The notes under the pieces were generated by a model. That model was not told the origin of the DNA. It saw nothing but the letters and a program-made list of their open reading frames with translations, and did no database searches. A stretch of DNA of 64,000 bases from Cercis canadensis (taxonomy: Eukaryota > Streptophyta > Magnoliopsida > Fabales > Fabaceae): assembly GCA_003255065.1 (NCBI GenBank), contig QAOA01001003.1:354260-418259 (forward strand). Reading direction: 5' to 3'. Numbering within the stretch: the stretch's first letter is position 1; each line of letters opens with the position of its first letter. Positions 46,409 through 58,089 of this stretch are shown here, piece by piece. Made by a program: the position numbers and the translations under genes.

Positions 46409-47902
46409 TAATGTTTAATTTTATGAACTTGTATTCAATTGAAACATTGCTATAATCACTTTAGGCAAGTATACTTATCGTTTTCTAGGATAGCTTGATT
46501 GAGTACGAATGTCGATCTCACGAGGAACTATAGCTATTAGTAATAATCCTTTTTCTATTATCTAATCTTAGAATTGTGGTTTGATAAAATAAATAAATTA
46601 ATCTAAACTAAATGAATGAATCAGGAAAGACGATAACAAAGAATTTAATATATTTATCGAATAAGTAGGATGAGTCAGAATAAGAATTTTCCTATGACAT
46701 ACATTGCATTCTCATATTTAACTCAATGATCGACACTTCTCTACTTGGACTGATGAGAATTCCAGAATTATGCCTTCATCTTTCTCAAGTAATAAGACAT
46801 CTATTCCTAGGTTGATTGACTGAAATCTCTTCATAATCAAAAACCCCAAGAATGCATTAATTCGTGTTCTATGAATTCCCTTAGTACATTGGCTTAAATC
46901 AGAAGATTTATGTGAATCCTATCTCTAGTGATTCCAAGCAAATCCCACTGTCTACAAATGATCTAGATCAATTTATAATTTCTCAATATATAAATTGAAA
47001 TCTGGTATTAAATCAGCAGCATGCTTCGTCAACTTAACACAAATAGCAATCATAGACAATTCCAAGAAATGAAGGTATATTCTCATTAATTCAAAATGAG
47101 AATAGTACAATTGTATTTCTAGGGTTCATCCTAACTAACTTTTACAAATCAGTTCAAGATAAAATCTGAATTAACAAAATGCAGAGAAGACAAGATAGAA
47201 TCAGGAAAACTCATTCTCATGAAGTCCCTTCAAGTAGTTGATCTTCTATCTTGCTCTTCTCCAATCTTCCAAAGTGCTCCTACTTCACCTGACCTCTGAT
47301 GTCGCCCAAAATCTCTAAGTGTTCGACTGTCAAAAGATATCGCCCCCTTTTCCCTTAGGTTCACATATATACTCCATCGAATTCTAGGGTTTAACCCTTC
47401 AGATGCTCGAACACGGCCACGACACGACCGTGTTCACTTACAGTAGCTGGGCGTGTCACTTAAATGCCTCGAAGGGACCTTAGACACGGCCGTGTTCACT
47501 TCTTCTTCAGCCCGTGTTCAAACCAACATGGTCGTGTCTCTCTACGGGAGGGGCATGTTCCACTCAGGGAGACTCTCTGGAGGTCAGACACGGTCATGGA
47601 CACGGGCGTGTTCATTACAAGGCTTGGCCGTGTTCCTTAGCAACTTGAGCAGGACTCTCTGGAGGTCAGACACGACCATGGACACGGGCGTGTCTAAGCC
47701 GTGTCCTTTGTATGGACTTCATGTTCTGGTGATTTTTACTCCAGAAACTCCCTAAAACTCTTCCTCTTGCTTGATCAACCAGAGAAACACCTGACAGACA
47801 AATAGTAGGGATAAGTACCATGTTTAAAGCAAATTGTGCTCGAATCTGAGTAGGAAACCATTGATAAAACATGGCACTCATAGACAAAATGAGCAAATAT
47901 CA
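46409..47902 (-). mobile_element. 3' LTR of element D (1494 bp)
   Basis: Starts TAATGTTTAATTTTATG (first G changed to A relative to the other LTR) and ends GAGCAAATATCA. It contains a roughly 300-base cluster of CACGG(C/T)CGTGT-like palindromes at 47405-47705. Confidence 0.9.
47405..47705. repeat. Cluster of CACGGCCGTG-type palindromes in the 3' LTR of D
   Basis: Repeated words ACACGGCCGTGTT, GACACGGGCGTGT, GACACGACCGTGTTC and a duplicated GGAC/GAGACTCTCTGGAGGTCAGA segment. The same cluster is in the other LTR at 59090-59400, and a longer one lies at 51645-52110. Confidence 0.8.
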
Positions 47903-47918
47903 AATCCCCCACACTTGA
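47903..47918 (-). other. Polypurine tract of element D
   Basis: Plus AATCCCCCACACTTGA corresponds to a minus-strand purine-rich AAGTGTGGGGGATT directly before the 3' LTR, the expected plus-strand primer site. Confidence 0.8.
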
Positions 47919-48911
47919 GTGATTGCTTGTCCTCAAGCAATTCAAATCAGAACAAGTCTCTGAAGCATGCTTTATCCCTGGGAAACAGTTGAGTTCAAGG
48001 AGGTTTAAACTATATGCTTTACCCTGCACAGCTGCATCACTCAGCCCCTATATCAAGCGCATGAACCCAGTTAATTGAACTACAGAATTGTCTTAACTCA
48101 CCCCTGTGTTTGAATGGAATTATTCTGCTTGCTAAATGTTCTAACTATAACAGGAAAAAAAGAAGTAAAGACTTTTTTTTTTTCAAATGAGGGTTCTAGG
48201 ATGTGGTGTACGGTCATTGCCTGCGACCCACATTCAACTAGCTATGCTTCTAAGGATACTCGTATCCTTCTCCAGTTTCAAGCACAGAAGGTAGAGGAGC
48301 AGAGCCCCACTATGTTCAAAATTTTACTCAATTTAAACAATTTATCATAACAAATTTAAGCACAGAAAAATCCAAAACAGATAACCAGGGTTAATTACTA
48401 CAAAGTTGTATTTCACAAACACAGGTCCACTGAACCTAAATGGTGACCTCCTGATGCAGCTAGTTTACAGGGCAGAGCACTAAGTACAATAGGCAAAGAT
48501 ACAACACTACTAAAAAAGAACACAATTCCCAGGAATATCACTTCAAGAGCACAGTATTCTGGTTCAAAATACTTCAGACATTTATAGCTTGTTGAATTCA
48601 TGCATCATGTTAAGGCATTCTAAGTTCTAGCTTCAAAGTTCTAGCATAGATATATATACACCGCCCCACACTTAAAGCATGCATTGTCCGCAATGTATGA
48701 AAATCTAGATAAAGAGAACAGAGACTCCCTGAGTGGAGAGGTGCTTTGATGCTTTGGTTAAGTGCTAGCTATATGCTAGAGAAACAGAAGGTGAATATGC
48801 AAAAAGGAGATGAAAACACTGGAAAAGGAATGAAAAGGTCACGAACGAGCAAACAGTACTGAAATACTTCTATTACAGTTAGGTCAACAATATAGTACAA
48901 AAACAACTAAA
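47919..48911 (-). other. 3' non-coding interior of element D
   Basis: Between the env-position ORF and the polypurine tract. No coding frame. It includes a second CCGCCCCACACTTAAAGCA-type purine tract complement near 48661. Confidence 0.6.
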
Positions 48912-50477
48912 CTAATCCCTAGGTGCATCTCCTGAAGGCTGAGGATGTGAAGTAGTCGGCAAGTCAAGCGGCTGAGCAGACGGAGACTCGGGAGATGGTG
49001 GTGGTGGTGCTCGGGAGGTAGTGCGTGGAGGATGGATCGGTTGGACCGAGGGGGTTGGGTCCAAATCATCCTCTGCATCCTGGAAGGGAGGTGACATGGG
49101 TGGCGAAGGTGGTTGGAGGCCCATGCTCTGGCTCTGCATCTGTAAGTTGACCTCGACCCACCGGTGATGTGCTTGAGCGTAGGACATCCATTGGAGCACA
49201 TCGTTGCGTAGCTAGCGGTGGTTCACGATGAGGCGGTTGAGTCGGGCTCTCGTCCCATCGACCTCCACCTCGATACGACTCAGCTGCTGCTCGATGGGTG
49301 TGGGTTTGCACTCCTCCTCCTCTGGCGATATGAAAGGGACTCCTGGGAATGGCTTTGAGGAGGACGGGGCTGATGGGCTTGGGCCTGCTGTAGGTGGCAC
49401 CTGGGATGGACTAGCAGTCGGTGCGTTAGGTCGGGGCTCCTCAGTAGCATCTATGGAGGGTCGCTCCGCTTGTGGTGCCTCAGGCACTGCTCGTGGCGGA
49501 GTGCCGACAATAGCTAGGTATATGCCCTGAGTGTCGGAGCGGCACTCGACCATACCCATGGCTCGTAGGGTGTCCATCCCTAAAGGTAGCGGACGACAAG
49601 CCACTGTGAGAGTGGACTTGTCATCTAGAATGCCCAAGTGCCGTGTCAACTGGGTGATGACAGAGCCCCCTCCAATAGCGTCGAAGTTGCCCCTCTGCAG
49701 ATAGCCCCGGACCAACTGGAGGAAAGCATATCCTAGGTGGCAATGGCGCTTCTCCTGAATGCACCGGAGGTAGAACATATCTCGTTTGCTGACGACGCCG
49801 GTGCCCTCCTGCCTCGTAGTCAAGGAGTGGACGAGGAGCTTGTGAATGAAACGGAGGGCCGGTGAGCGAAGAGTTGAGGCCTTAGACCTCTTAGCCTCGT
49901 ATGCAGCCTCAGTGCTGATGGTTCGCTAGTAGTCCACAGGCTCAGTGCTCGGCGAATGCCAATCCAGATAGCAGGAGTCATAGACGAATCCCTGCTCGGT
50001 TAGCCCTGCTGCTGTGGTGAATTCCTGGAGACTCATACTATGCATGAATGTGCCGAGGCGAAATCTGATGGCGTCCGGCTCATGCCACGTGGCGAAGGAG
50101 TCAGTGAATGTGGTATGGATCTCCACCGTGGCGAGAAACTCAGGAGTGAGTTCTCGGTATACAGGCTCTCGGAGGTCAAAGATGCTGCTCCACCGACTGA
50201 AGCTAAGCAGATGCCGCACCTCCTGCTCTATGCCTAGCTCCTGCAGCATGATCCACTCTGGGTAGCGGCTAGGCTCAAAGGGTTTGGTGGAGAGTTTGGC
50301 GAGCCTCTCCTTGTGCTCATCCCCTGACATCCTGACAAAGGGGTGAACAGAGGAGTCAACAGCCTCGGATCTCTTCTTCTTAGGAGGAGGGGATGGGGAC
50401 TCTTGAGGTGTTGGGCGGTTCTTTCTGGGTTTCAGCTTCTCACGTCGCTGCTGTGATTTTTCGGTACGCTTCGTCAT
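48912..50477 (-). pseudogene. Athila env-position ORF (Athila ORF1-type), two in-frame TAG stops
   Basis: From ATG at 50477 one frame runs 522 codons to 48912, interrupted only by TAG codons at 49926-49928 and 49212-49214. It opens with a basic MTKRTEKSQQRREKLKPRKN segment and Pro-rich stretch, then YPEWIMLQELGIEQEVRHLL, TFTDSFATWHEPDAIRFRLG and SLQEFTTAAGLTEQG, which match the plant Athila ORF-1 protein family, and ends in a Pro/Ser-rich tail. No signal peptide or transmembrane helix is evident in this copy. It lies after pol, the position of envelope-like genes in Athila; its role is unknown. Apart from the two stops the frame is well preserved. Confidence 0.8.
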
Positions 50478-52320
50478 GTTGGATTCTTGTAAAAACAAAC
50501 CAACCGAGTGAATTCCTAATTCAGTGTAACACATCAAGAGAAAATTCACCGGTGCATAAGTTAAGTCCAACCAGAATCAAATCGAAAGAATTTTAGCAAA
50601 TAAGAACACAGGTCCACTGATTGCCAGAGTTATCATGGTGATACCAAGGATGCAAATTTCCACTATATCACTTAAGGAAAAACATGCATCAATGGGGGCA
50701 ATCATTCCAAGAAGCCTAGATCTATGAACAGCAAAATAACAATTGGACAGAAAACCATGAAAATCAAGCTCAATGAAGCATTTCAACAAGAGCATTGCGA
50801 GTCAACCACTACATCTTCTCAAAGGCAGAATGACAGCAATGGTTAAGGGAAAGTGAAAGAACAAAATGACAGAATAAACGACTTCCCCATTGACTACAAT
50901 GCAATCCCCTAATGTCTTAACATTCATTTGTCTGAAATGTAACCCTCTCCCCACACTTTCATGCTAAATGAAATGGGTGATATATATCACCCATCTAGCC
51001 ACAGTAGGAATTAACAGGTATGACCGAATTTATTCATTGGCCATAGCACCATAAAAAAAAAAAAAAAATTCCAGTAAACCAATAATGTTGCTCATAGCAC
51101 AATGCAATAGTAGCAACTTCAAATTCCCCTCAACAATGCTAAAAGTACAGGAAGGAGCAATTTCAGTAAATGCACAAGTCTCACAACAAGACTTTAACAA
51201 TGGCAGTACCCACAGGCAATCAAGCAATCTAAAGACCAATTCTTGTAGAAAATTAGCAAAAACACCAATTCCCGCAACAGGAAATACAGAGCAAAAAAAA
51301 TTCCCCACATTCCCTCACCAAATAAACAGGAAGTGCCCAGTAAAGCATAGTAAAAATGCAATTAAGCAGTAAGAAAGAAAAGCAAGAGTGAAGAGAGAGA
51401 GCATACCTGTGGGTGGAGGGAAGAAAATGAATTTGTGCGAAGTAAAGAACTCAACTCAATGCCTAAGGTGGGATGCAGTGTGAGAGTGGAATTAAGCAAG
51501 AAATTGGAATTTTTGAGAGAAGGGTTGGGCCGGAAATGGGTGAGGGAGTGCCGGAGGGGTTAGGGATTTGGGGGAAATTGAGAGGAAATTGGGGATTTCT
51601 GAAATGGAGGAATGACCCGCGAAAAGGGAAATTTTAAGTGCCACTGCGACACGCCCACAACATGGCCGTGTTGCATGGGCGTGTTGGGTCTGAGAAGGAA
51701 ACACGGGGTGAACATGTGTGTGTCAGAAGGCGTGCTAATGGACACGGGGATGAACACGGCCGTGTTTCAGGCCGTGTTGCAAGAGTGAAAACCCTCTTAA
51801 GTGACACAGGATGCTTTAATACTCACCTGGGGTGGACATGGCCGTGTGTTAGCTGGATACATCTTGGACAATAGACACGGCCACAAACACGACCGTGTCA
51901 TTGATCGTGTTCCTCTCCTGAACTACCTGTGTGGTCCACACGCTTGGTGACATGGCCATGTTCACTGACCGTGTTCTCTCTTTGGATGCTCTGGAATAAA
52001 CACGGGGACATACACGGCCATGTCATTGGCCGTGTTGTCCACTTATAGTCTCTGTGAGGTTCACACGGGGTAGAACATGCCTGTGCTCCTGCCCGTGTTC
52101 TACACTCTGATCTTAAAATCGAAATTGCACCCTACAGACATGCCTCAAACAACACCTACATACTAAAATAAAATGGAAACAACTAAGACAATTTAAAAGA
52201 ATAATTCAATCCAAAGCATAAAGGGAAATGAAAACAAAAGCAAAGCACTAAAATTCTTTTGGGTTGCCTCCCAACAAGCGCTTCTTTAAAGTCAATTAGC
52301 TAGACTTGAGGATTGGGGAG
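50478..52320 (-). other. Spacer between pol and env-position ORF of D
   Basis: Non-coding. The half nearest pol (51645-52110) carries a dense palindrome array. An A-run with GGTGATATATATCACC palindrome occurs near 50980. Confidence 0.6.
51645..52110. repeat. Long CACGGCCGTG-type palindrome array in the D spacer
   Basis: Over about 460 bases the words GACACGGCC, ACACGGGG, AACACGGCCGTGTT, GGCCGTGTTG, GACATGGCC and GACCGTGTTC recur every 15-40 bases, alternately as full palindromes and half sites. It mirrors the clusters in both LTRs. Confidence 0.8.
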
Positions 52321-53650
52321 CTACTGCATGGGGTCTTGGAGGTGACAGACATCCCTTGGTAGTTCTTGGATGCTAGCACCATGATACAACTTCAATCTCT
52401 GCCCATTGACCTTGAAGGTGCCTTTCTCTGGATGAGTGACCTCAATAGCGCCATGAGGAAATACTTGCTTAACCATGAAGGGGCCTGACCATCTGGACCT
52501 GAGTTTGCCTAGGAACAACCTTAAGTGCGAATTAAAGAGCAACACTTGGTCCCCAGGCTGAAACTCCTTGGATGATTTAATGCGCTGATCATGCCACTTC
52601 TTAGCCTTTTCCTTGTACAACCTTGAATTTTCATAGGCAACATCTCTCCATTCGGCCAGTTGGTTCAATTGGAGCAACGTCTTTTCACCTGCATCACATA
52701 AGTCATAGTTGAGAGATTTTATAGCCTAAAAAGCCTTGTGCTCCAACTCTACTGGCAAATGACAGGACTTCCCATAAACAAGTTTGTACGGGGTGGTACC
52801 AAGAGGAGTTTTGAAGCCTATCCTATAAGCCCATAGAGCATCATCCAATTTTAAGGACCACTCCTTTCTAGATCGCTCTATGGTCTTTTCTAGAATTCTT
52901 TTAAGTTCCCTATTCGTCACCTCTACTTGGCCACTAGTTTGGGGGTGATAGGAGGTAGCCACTTTATGAGTAACACCATATCTCTTCAGGGTATTGGCTA
53001 ACTGTTGGTTACAAAAGTGGGTGCCTCTATCACTAATGATGGCTCGTGGTGCTCCAAGCAAACAATGTCCTAAGGAACTTGACAACTACCCTAGCATCAT
53101 TGGTAGGCAAAGCCTGAGCTTCTACCCATTTAGATACGTAATCTACTGCAACTAGGATATATTTGTTCCCATAGGATGAGGGAAAAGGGCCAATGAAGTC
53201 AATGCCCCAGACATCGAAGACTTCACACACTAAGATGCTGGTCTGGGGCATTTCATCCTTCTTAGAAATGTTACCTGTGTGCTGGCAATCGTCACATTGC
53301 TTCACATATCTGTGAGCATCCTTGAATAAAGTAGGCCAATAAAAACTTGACTCCAAGACCTTCCTTGTTGTCCCATTGGCGTGATAATGTCCTCCAGTTG
53401 GACCCTTGTAGTATTGCTCCAAGATGCTTTCCGTTTTGGGATAAGCGATACAACGCCTTATTATTTGGTCTGCACAAATGCGAAATAGATAGGGATCCTC
53501 CCAAAGGTAGTACTTCAAATCAGAGAAGAATTTCTTCTTCTGAGAATAAGTTAACTCCTTTGGAAGAACCCTACCTACAAGATAGTTAGCAAAATTAGCA
53601 AACCAGGGGATATCCCTCCACCTCACATAACTGTTCGTCTGGAAAGGTAT
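52321..53650 (-). pseudogene. Athila-type integrase (element D)
   Basis: Integrase inserts the DNA copy into the host chromosome. The zinc-binding HHCC region ([28 protein letters not shown]), core Asp residues ([18 protein letters not shown]) and the catalytic Glu region ([13 protein letters not shown]) are visible, then the tail with PGDQVLLFNSHLRLFLGKLR, WSGPFMVKQVFPHGAIEV and FKVNGQRLKLYHGA. The frame shifts near 53050, between LRTLFAW and [11 protein letters not shown], consistent with a small deletion, and a TAG interrupts after ELEHKAF near 52725. The stop after the tail is at 52321. The gene is therefore inactive. Confidence 0.88.
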
Positions 53651-55300
53651 CATGTAAGTCCTCTTCCACTAACTCCCCTTGAGCTGGGAATTCTAGACGA
53701 GACAAATGGTCCGCTGCTAAGTTCTCGGATCCCTTACGATCTCAGATTTCTAGGTCGAATTCCTGCAATAACAAAACCCAGCGTATTAGACGAGGTTTAG
53801 CATCATTTTTAGTCAAAAGGTACCTCAATGCTGAATGATCAGAATACACAATGACTTTAGACAAAATCAAATAAGATCAAAATTTGTCCAAGGAAAAAAC
53901 CATTGCAAGCAATTCTTTCTCAGTAGTAGTGTAATTCTTCTGAGCATCAATCAAAGTCTTGCTTGCATAGTAGATGGGTCAGAAGTGCTTGTCCCTGTGC
54001 TACCCAAAAACTGCTCCCACTGCAAAATCACTTGCATCACACATTAGTTCAAATGGTGATGACCAATCAGGTGTAATCATAATGGGGGCCGTAGTCAATT
54101 TTTCCTTTAAGGTGCTAAATGCAAGCATGCAATCCTCATCAAAGACAAAATGGACTTCATTTTTGAGCAATCTAGTAAGGGGTCTAGCTATCTTGGAGAA
54201 ATCCTTGATAAATCTTCTATAAAAGCCAACATGACCTAGAAAGCTCCTGATTGCTGTAACAGAGGTAGGAGGTGGCAATTTAGCAATGGTCACTACTTTT
54301 GTCCTGTCTACCTCTATACCCTTACGAGAAATCTTGTGGCCTAGCACTATACCTTCTTGTACCATAAAATGGCATTTCTCCCAATTCAAGACTAGGTTAG
54401 TCTCCTCACACCTCTCAAGTACTCTAGCCAAGTTATCCAAACACAAATCGAAGGAATTGTCAAAGACAGAGAAGTCATCCATAAACACCTCCATAGTGTC
54501 CTCAACCAATCTATCGAAGATTGCCATCATACACCTCTGAAAAGTGGCGGGGGCATTACACAACCCAAATGGCATTCTCCCATAAGCAAATGTACCGTAG
54601 GGACATGTGAAAGTTGTCTCCTCCTGGTCTTCTGGGGCGATAGGTATTTGGAAATACCCTGACCTGCCATAAAGAAAACAATAAAAGGCATGTCCAGCCA
54701 TACGCTCCAAAATCTGATCTATGAATGGTAAAGGGAAGTGATCTTTGTTGGTGGCATCATTTAACTTCCAATAGTCTATACAGACTTTCCACCCTGTGAC
54801 CGTCCTCATTGGCACTAATTCATTTCTCTCATTGGGTACCATTATCATGCCCCCTTCTTTGGCACCACTTGCACTGGACTAACCCATGAACTGTCAGCAA
54901 TGGGATAAATGACTCCTGCATCTAGAAGTTTGATCACCTCCTTTTTCACCACTTCTTTCATGTTCGGATTCATCCTTCGCTGTGGCTGCACCAAAGGTTT
55001 GCAATTTTCTTCTAATGCAATCTTGTGGGTGCAAAATGAAGGGCTGACTCCTTTCATGTCTGAGATTTTCCATGCTATAGCTTTCTTGTGCGTTTTAAGC
55101 ACATCCAAGAGCTTCCCTTTTTGCTCTTTTGTCAAGTTTGCTGCAATGATTACAAACAACTTGGAGTTTTCCGCTAGGAAAGCATATTCCAAGTGCTCTG
55201 GAAGTTGTTTTAGCTCCAGCTTTGGCGGTTCCTCAATGGATGGCTTGATTCTGATTCTGTTCCCCTCAATCCTCTCTAGAGATGTGTCTCTGGTCAATGG
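53651..55300 (-). pseudogene. Reverse transcriptase and RNase H (element D)
   Basis: RT copies element RNA to DNA and RNase H removes the RNA. RT opens near 55297, with VPKKGA where a one-base loss in a G run shifts the frame at about 54850. The rest (54848-54000) has CIDYWKLNDATNKDHFPLPF, FQIPIAPEDQEETTFTCPYG, MPFGLCNAPATFQRCM and the catalytic box FMDDFSVF. RNase H follows with CDASDFAVGAVFG, then a TAG, PIYYASKTLIDAQKNYTTTE, KELLAMVFSLDKF, a TGA, and [20 protein letters not shown]. Four in-frame stops lie within RNase H (one TAG, three TGA). The domains are complete but inactive. Confidence 0.9.
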
Positions 55301-55309
55301 TTTCTAGGC

Positions 55310-55933
55310 TTACATGTGTGCCACATGCTCCCTAATCTCAGCGTGATCTGTCTCTTCCTCTCCCTGCATGATACATGTTTCCAGTGCATCTCTTGTGAAG
55401 ATTTCCTGCATACATTGAAACACACACGAGTCAATAGTATCAACATAAAAACATGTATCATTAGTACTCATTTTGTGTTTCAGGGCCTCAGATATTTTAA
55501 ATATCACTTGCTCGTCGCCCACTCTTAAAGTTAGCTTGCCACCATGAACATCAATGATGGCTTTAGCCGTAGCAAGGAACGGCCGGCCTAGGAGCAAGGG
55601 TACTTCCACATCTTCATCCATATCCATGATCACAAAATCAACTGGGAAAATGAATTTATCAACTTTCACTAGGATATCCTCTATTATCCCCTTGGGATAG
55701 GTGATAGATATATCTGCTAGCTGAATACTCATCCTAGTGGGAGTCGGTTCTCCAAGTCCCAGTCTCTTAAACATACAATAAGGCATTAAATTTATGCTAG
55801 CTCCTAAATCCGCTAATGCCTTATCAACAGATAAACTACCAATGTTGCAGGGAATAGTAAAACTCACCGAATCTTTAATCTTTCGTGGTAGCTTGTTTTG
55901 AACTATGGCAGAGCATTCTGCATTTAGAGTCAC
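55310..55933 (-). pseudogene. Retropepsin-type protease region (element D)
   Basis: A 207-codon open frame encodes the aspartic protease that processes the polyprotein: KALADLGASINLMPYCMFKR contains the D-x-G-A-S catalytic motif, and EVPLLLGRPFLATAKAIIDV the second conserved flap/G(R)PF motif. It is separated from gag by stops near 55935 and from RT by stops near 55302. The domain itself is intact. Confidence 0.85.
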
Positions 55934-57917
55934 TATAGACAGCTACTCGAGCTTGCTCTTATTGGAAATGAGATCCTTCAAGAATTTAGCATATTTTGGC
56001 ATTTGTTAAAGGGCTTCCACAAAAGGAATATTTATGTGCAACTATTTAAACAGCTCGAGAAACTTGCCAAATTGCTCCTCCTTTTTATCTCTTGCCAGCC
56101 TGCTCGGGTAAGGGATAGGTGGCTGATATTCTTTTACCACTCTCTTCTTCGGTTCTTCTACCTTTTTCCGAAATAGGTTCTCCCAATTTCTTAGCCTCAA
56201 TAGCACCTTCATCACCCACACCTCCATCACCACGTTGCTCTCTCTCTACTCCTTTAAGTTCCTTGCCACTCCTCAAGGTGATTGCCTTGGCTTGCTCCTT
56301 AGGATTTGGCAGGGTGTAGCTAGGTAGAGTCCTTGGTGATCTTTCTAACATCAACTTGGCTAGCTGGCCAATTTGAGTCTCAAGATTGTGGATGGAAACC
56401 TCTTGATTCCTCAAGGATGTTTCATTGCTGTTAAACCGTCCTTCCGATGCTGTTATAAATCTGGAAAGTTGGTCTTCAATGGTTGGTCTCTGTGGGGGGT
56501 TAGAATGTTGCTGAAATCCAGGNCTCTCTCTACTCCTTTGAGTTCCTTGCCACTCCTCAAGGTGATTGCCTTGGCTTGCTCCTTAGGATTTGGCTCGGTG
56601 TAGCTAGGTAGAGTCCCTGGTGATCTTTCTAACATCAACTTGGCTAGCTGGCCAATTTGAGTCTCAAGATTGTGGATGGAAACCTCTTGATTCCTCAAGG
56701 ATGTTTCATTGCTGTTAAATCGTCCTTCCGATGCTGTTATAAATCTGGAAAGTTGGTCTTCAATGGTTGGTCTCTGTGGGGGGTTAAAATGTTGCTAAAA
56801 TTCAGGAGAAGGACCTTGTCTTTGCTGCCCTTGGTCACTCCAAGCGAAATTCGGGTGATTTCTCCACCCAGGATTATACGTGTTAGAATAAGGATTATTT
56901 GTCATTCTACTTCCCAAATAATCTGCTTGTTCTACTGGTGATCCCGAATCGGAGGCTTGGCATTCATGATTAAAATGTCCTCCCCCATAATTATCACAGC
57001 TCATAACAGATGAGGATGAAGTAGGTCTGCCCATATCATTGATCTTCTTAGTAAGGGCCTCTATTTTCGCCTCTAAAGAGGTGGAGGCGGCCACATTATG
57101 CACTCCTCCTAATCTGGCCTTCATCCTTTAGTTCCCCCAGGTAGTTGTTGGTAGCAATTTCATCAATCAGAATATGTAGTTGTTCAGGAGTTTTGAAACT
57201 TGTAGTTCCTCCTGAGGATGAATCAATTTGCTGCCTAGTCCTAAAATTGAGACCACTCTGAAAAGTTTGCATCTGAACTCCCAAGTCCAACCCATGATGT
57301 GGGCATTTTCTCAACAAGTCATTTCATCTCTCCCATAGTTCATAGAGTGATTCACCATCCATTTGCTGGAAGGAGAAAATATCATTCCTAAGCTCGACTG
57401 TTCTTGCTGGAAGGAAGTACTGGCCTAGAAATTTTTTAGTTAGCTCATCCCATATCTTGATAGACTCCGGAGGTAGTGTCTTCAACCATGACTTTGCCTT
57501 ACCCCTTAGTGTAAAGGGGAAGAGCCTCAGTTTAATTGCATCCTCACTAGCTCCGTTGATCTTAAAAGTATCACAAATCTCCAAGAAGTTTGTGATGTGA
57601 GTATGGGGGTCTTCATCCGGTAAATCATCAAATTGCACAAGCTGCGGCACCATCTGAATGACGTTCGGCTTGATCTCAAAATTATTGGCTGTCACCGGAG
57701 GTCTTGTTATGCTAGACTCAATTCCAGCAGTTGATGGTCTTCCATAATCCCCTATAGTTCGTGGTCTTTCTTGATCAGCCATGGTAGGTTCTTCTATGAC
57801 AATAGGCTCAGATGGTTGGCCTTGCAACAGGATAGCCTTGTTCTTTGATTTTCTCACCACTGTGCGTTCAATTTCTGGGTTCAACTCAAGAAGCTTCTTC
57901 TTGCTACTTCGGGTCAT
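55934..57917 (-). pseudogene. Athila-type gag (element D), with frameshifts and an assembly duplication
   Basis: Starts near 57917 (MTRSSKKKLLELNPEIERTV). Gag-core landmarks are NNFEIKPNVIQMVPQLVQFD, EICDTFKINGASEDAIKLRL, KSWLKTLPPESIKIWDELTK and FLGQYFLPARTVELRNDIFS. A TGA interrupts just before the CPHHGL block at 57320, and a frameshift lies near 57120. The zinc knuckle CDNYGGGHFNHEC has Tyr for its second Cys. Then comes a coiled coil QEVSIHNLETQIGQLAKLML, which appears twice (about 56085-56414 and 56453-56698) because of a 284-bp duplication around an N. The frame ends in KMPKYAKFLKDLIS-type sequence leading to protease. Confidence 0.85.
56240..56805. repeat. 284-bp direct duplication flanking an N (56523) in element D gag
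   Basis: CTCTCTCTACTCCTTT(A/G)AGT recurs 284 bases apart and the whole block, ending CCAATGGTTGGTCTCTGTGGGGGGTTA-like sequence, is present twice with few changes. The second copy starts exactly at the unresolved base, which suggests an unmerged contig overlap. Confidence 0.85.
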
Positions 57918-58065
57918 ACATCAGAAAAACTAGCTCCTGCTAAGATCAAACACAGGCAATGATAAGAAAGAGGCGCAAGGCTAACCAACAAATTTTTTAA
58001 TTTTTTTTTTAAAGAAAAGAAAGATGACTAGAGTAATAGAAAGTAAATGTTCCTAATATTATAGT
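57918..58065 (-). other. Short 5' leader of element D
   Basis: Between gag start and primer site; A-rich on the plus strand; no gene. Confidence 0.5.
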
Positions 58066-58083
58066 TCCCCGGCAACAGCGCCA
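58066..58083 (-). other. Primer-binding site, tRNA-Asp-like (element D)
   Basis: Plus TCCCCGGCAACAGCGCCA matches the tRNA-Asp 3' end with one mismatch (ACAGCG for ACGGCG). It lies a few bases inside the 5' LTR. Confidence 0.85.
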
Positions 58084-58089
58084 AAAACT

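Noticed and set aside
47453..47755. 100-codon plus-strand frame in the LTR of element D, repeated at 59084-59425
   Set aside because: By-product of the GC-rich palindrome cluster in non-coding LTR; frame differs between the two LTR copies.
49228..49530. Plus-strand frames across the env-position ORF
   Set aside because: Shadows of the GC-rich, Pro/Ser-rich minus-strand frame, which has family matches.
56240..56805. Biological duplication of a gag coiled coil
   Set aside because: The second copy begins exactly at an N base, as at the other two N sites, so an assembly artefact is more likely.
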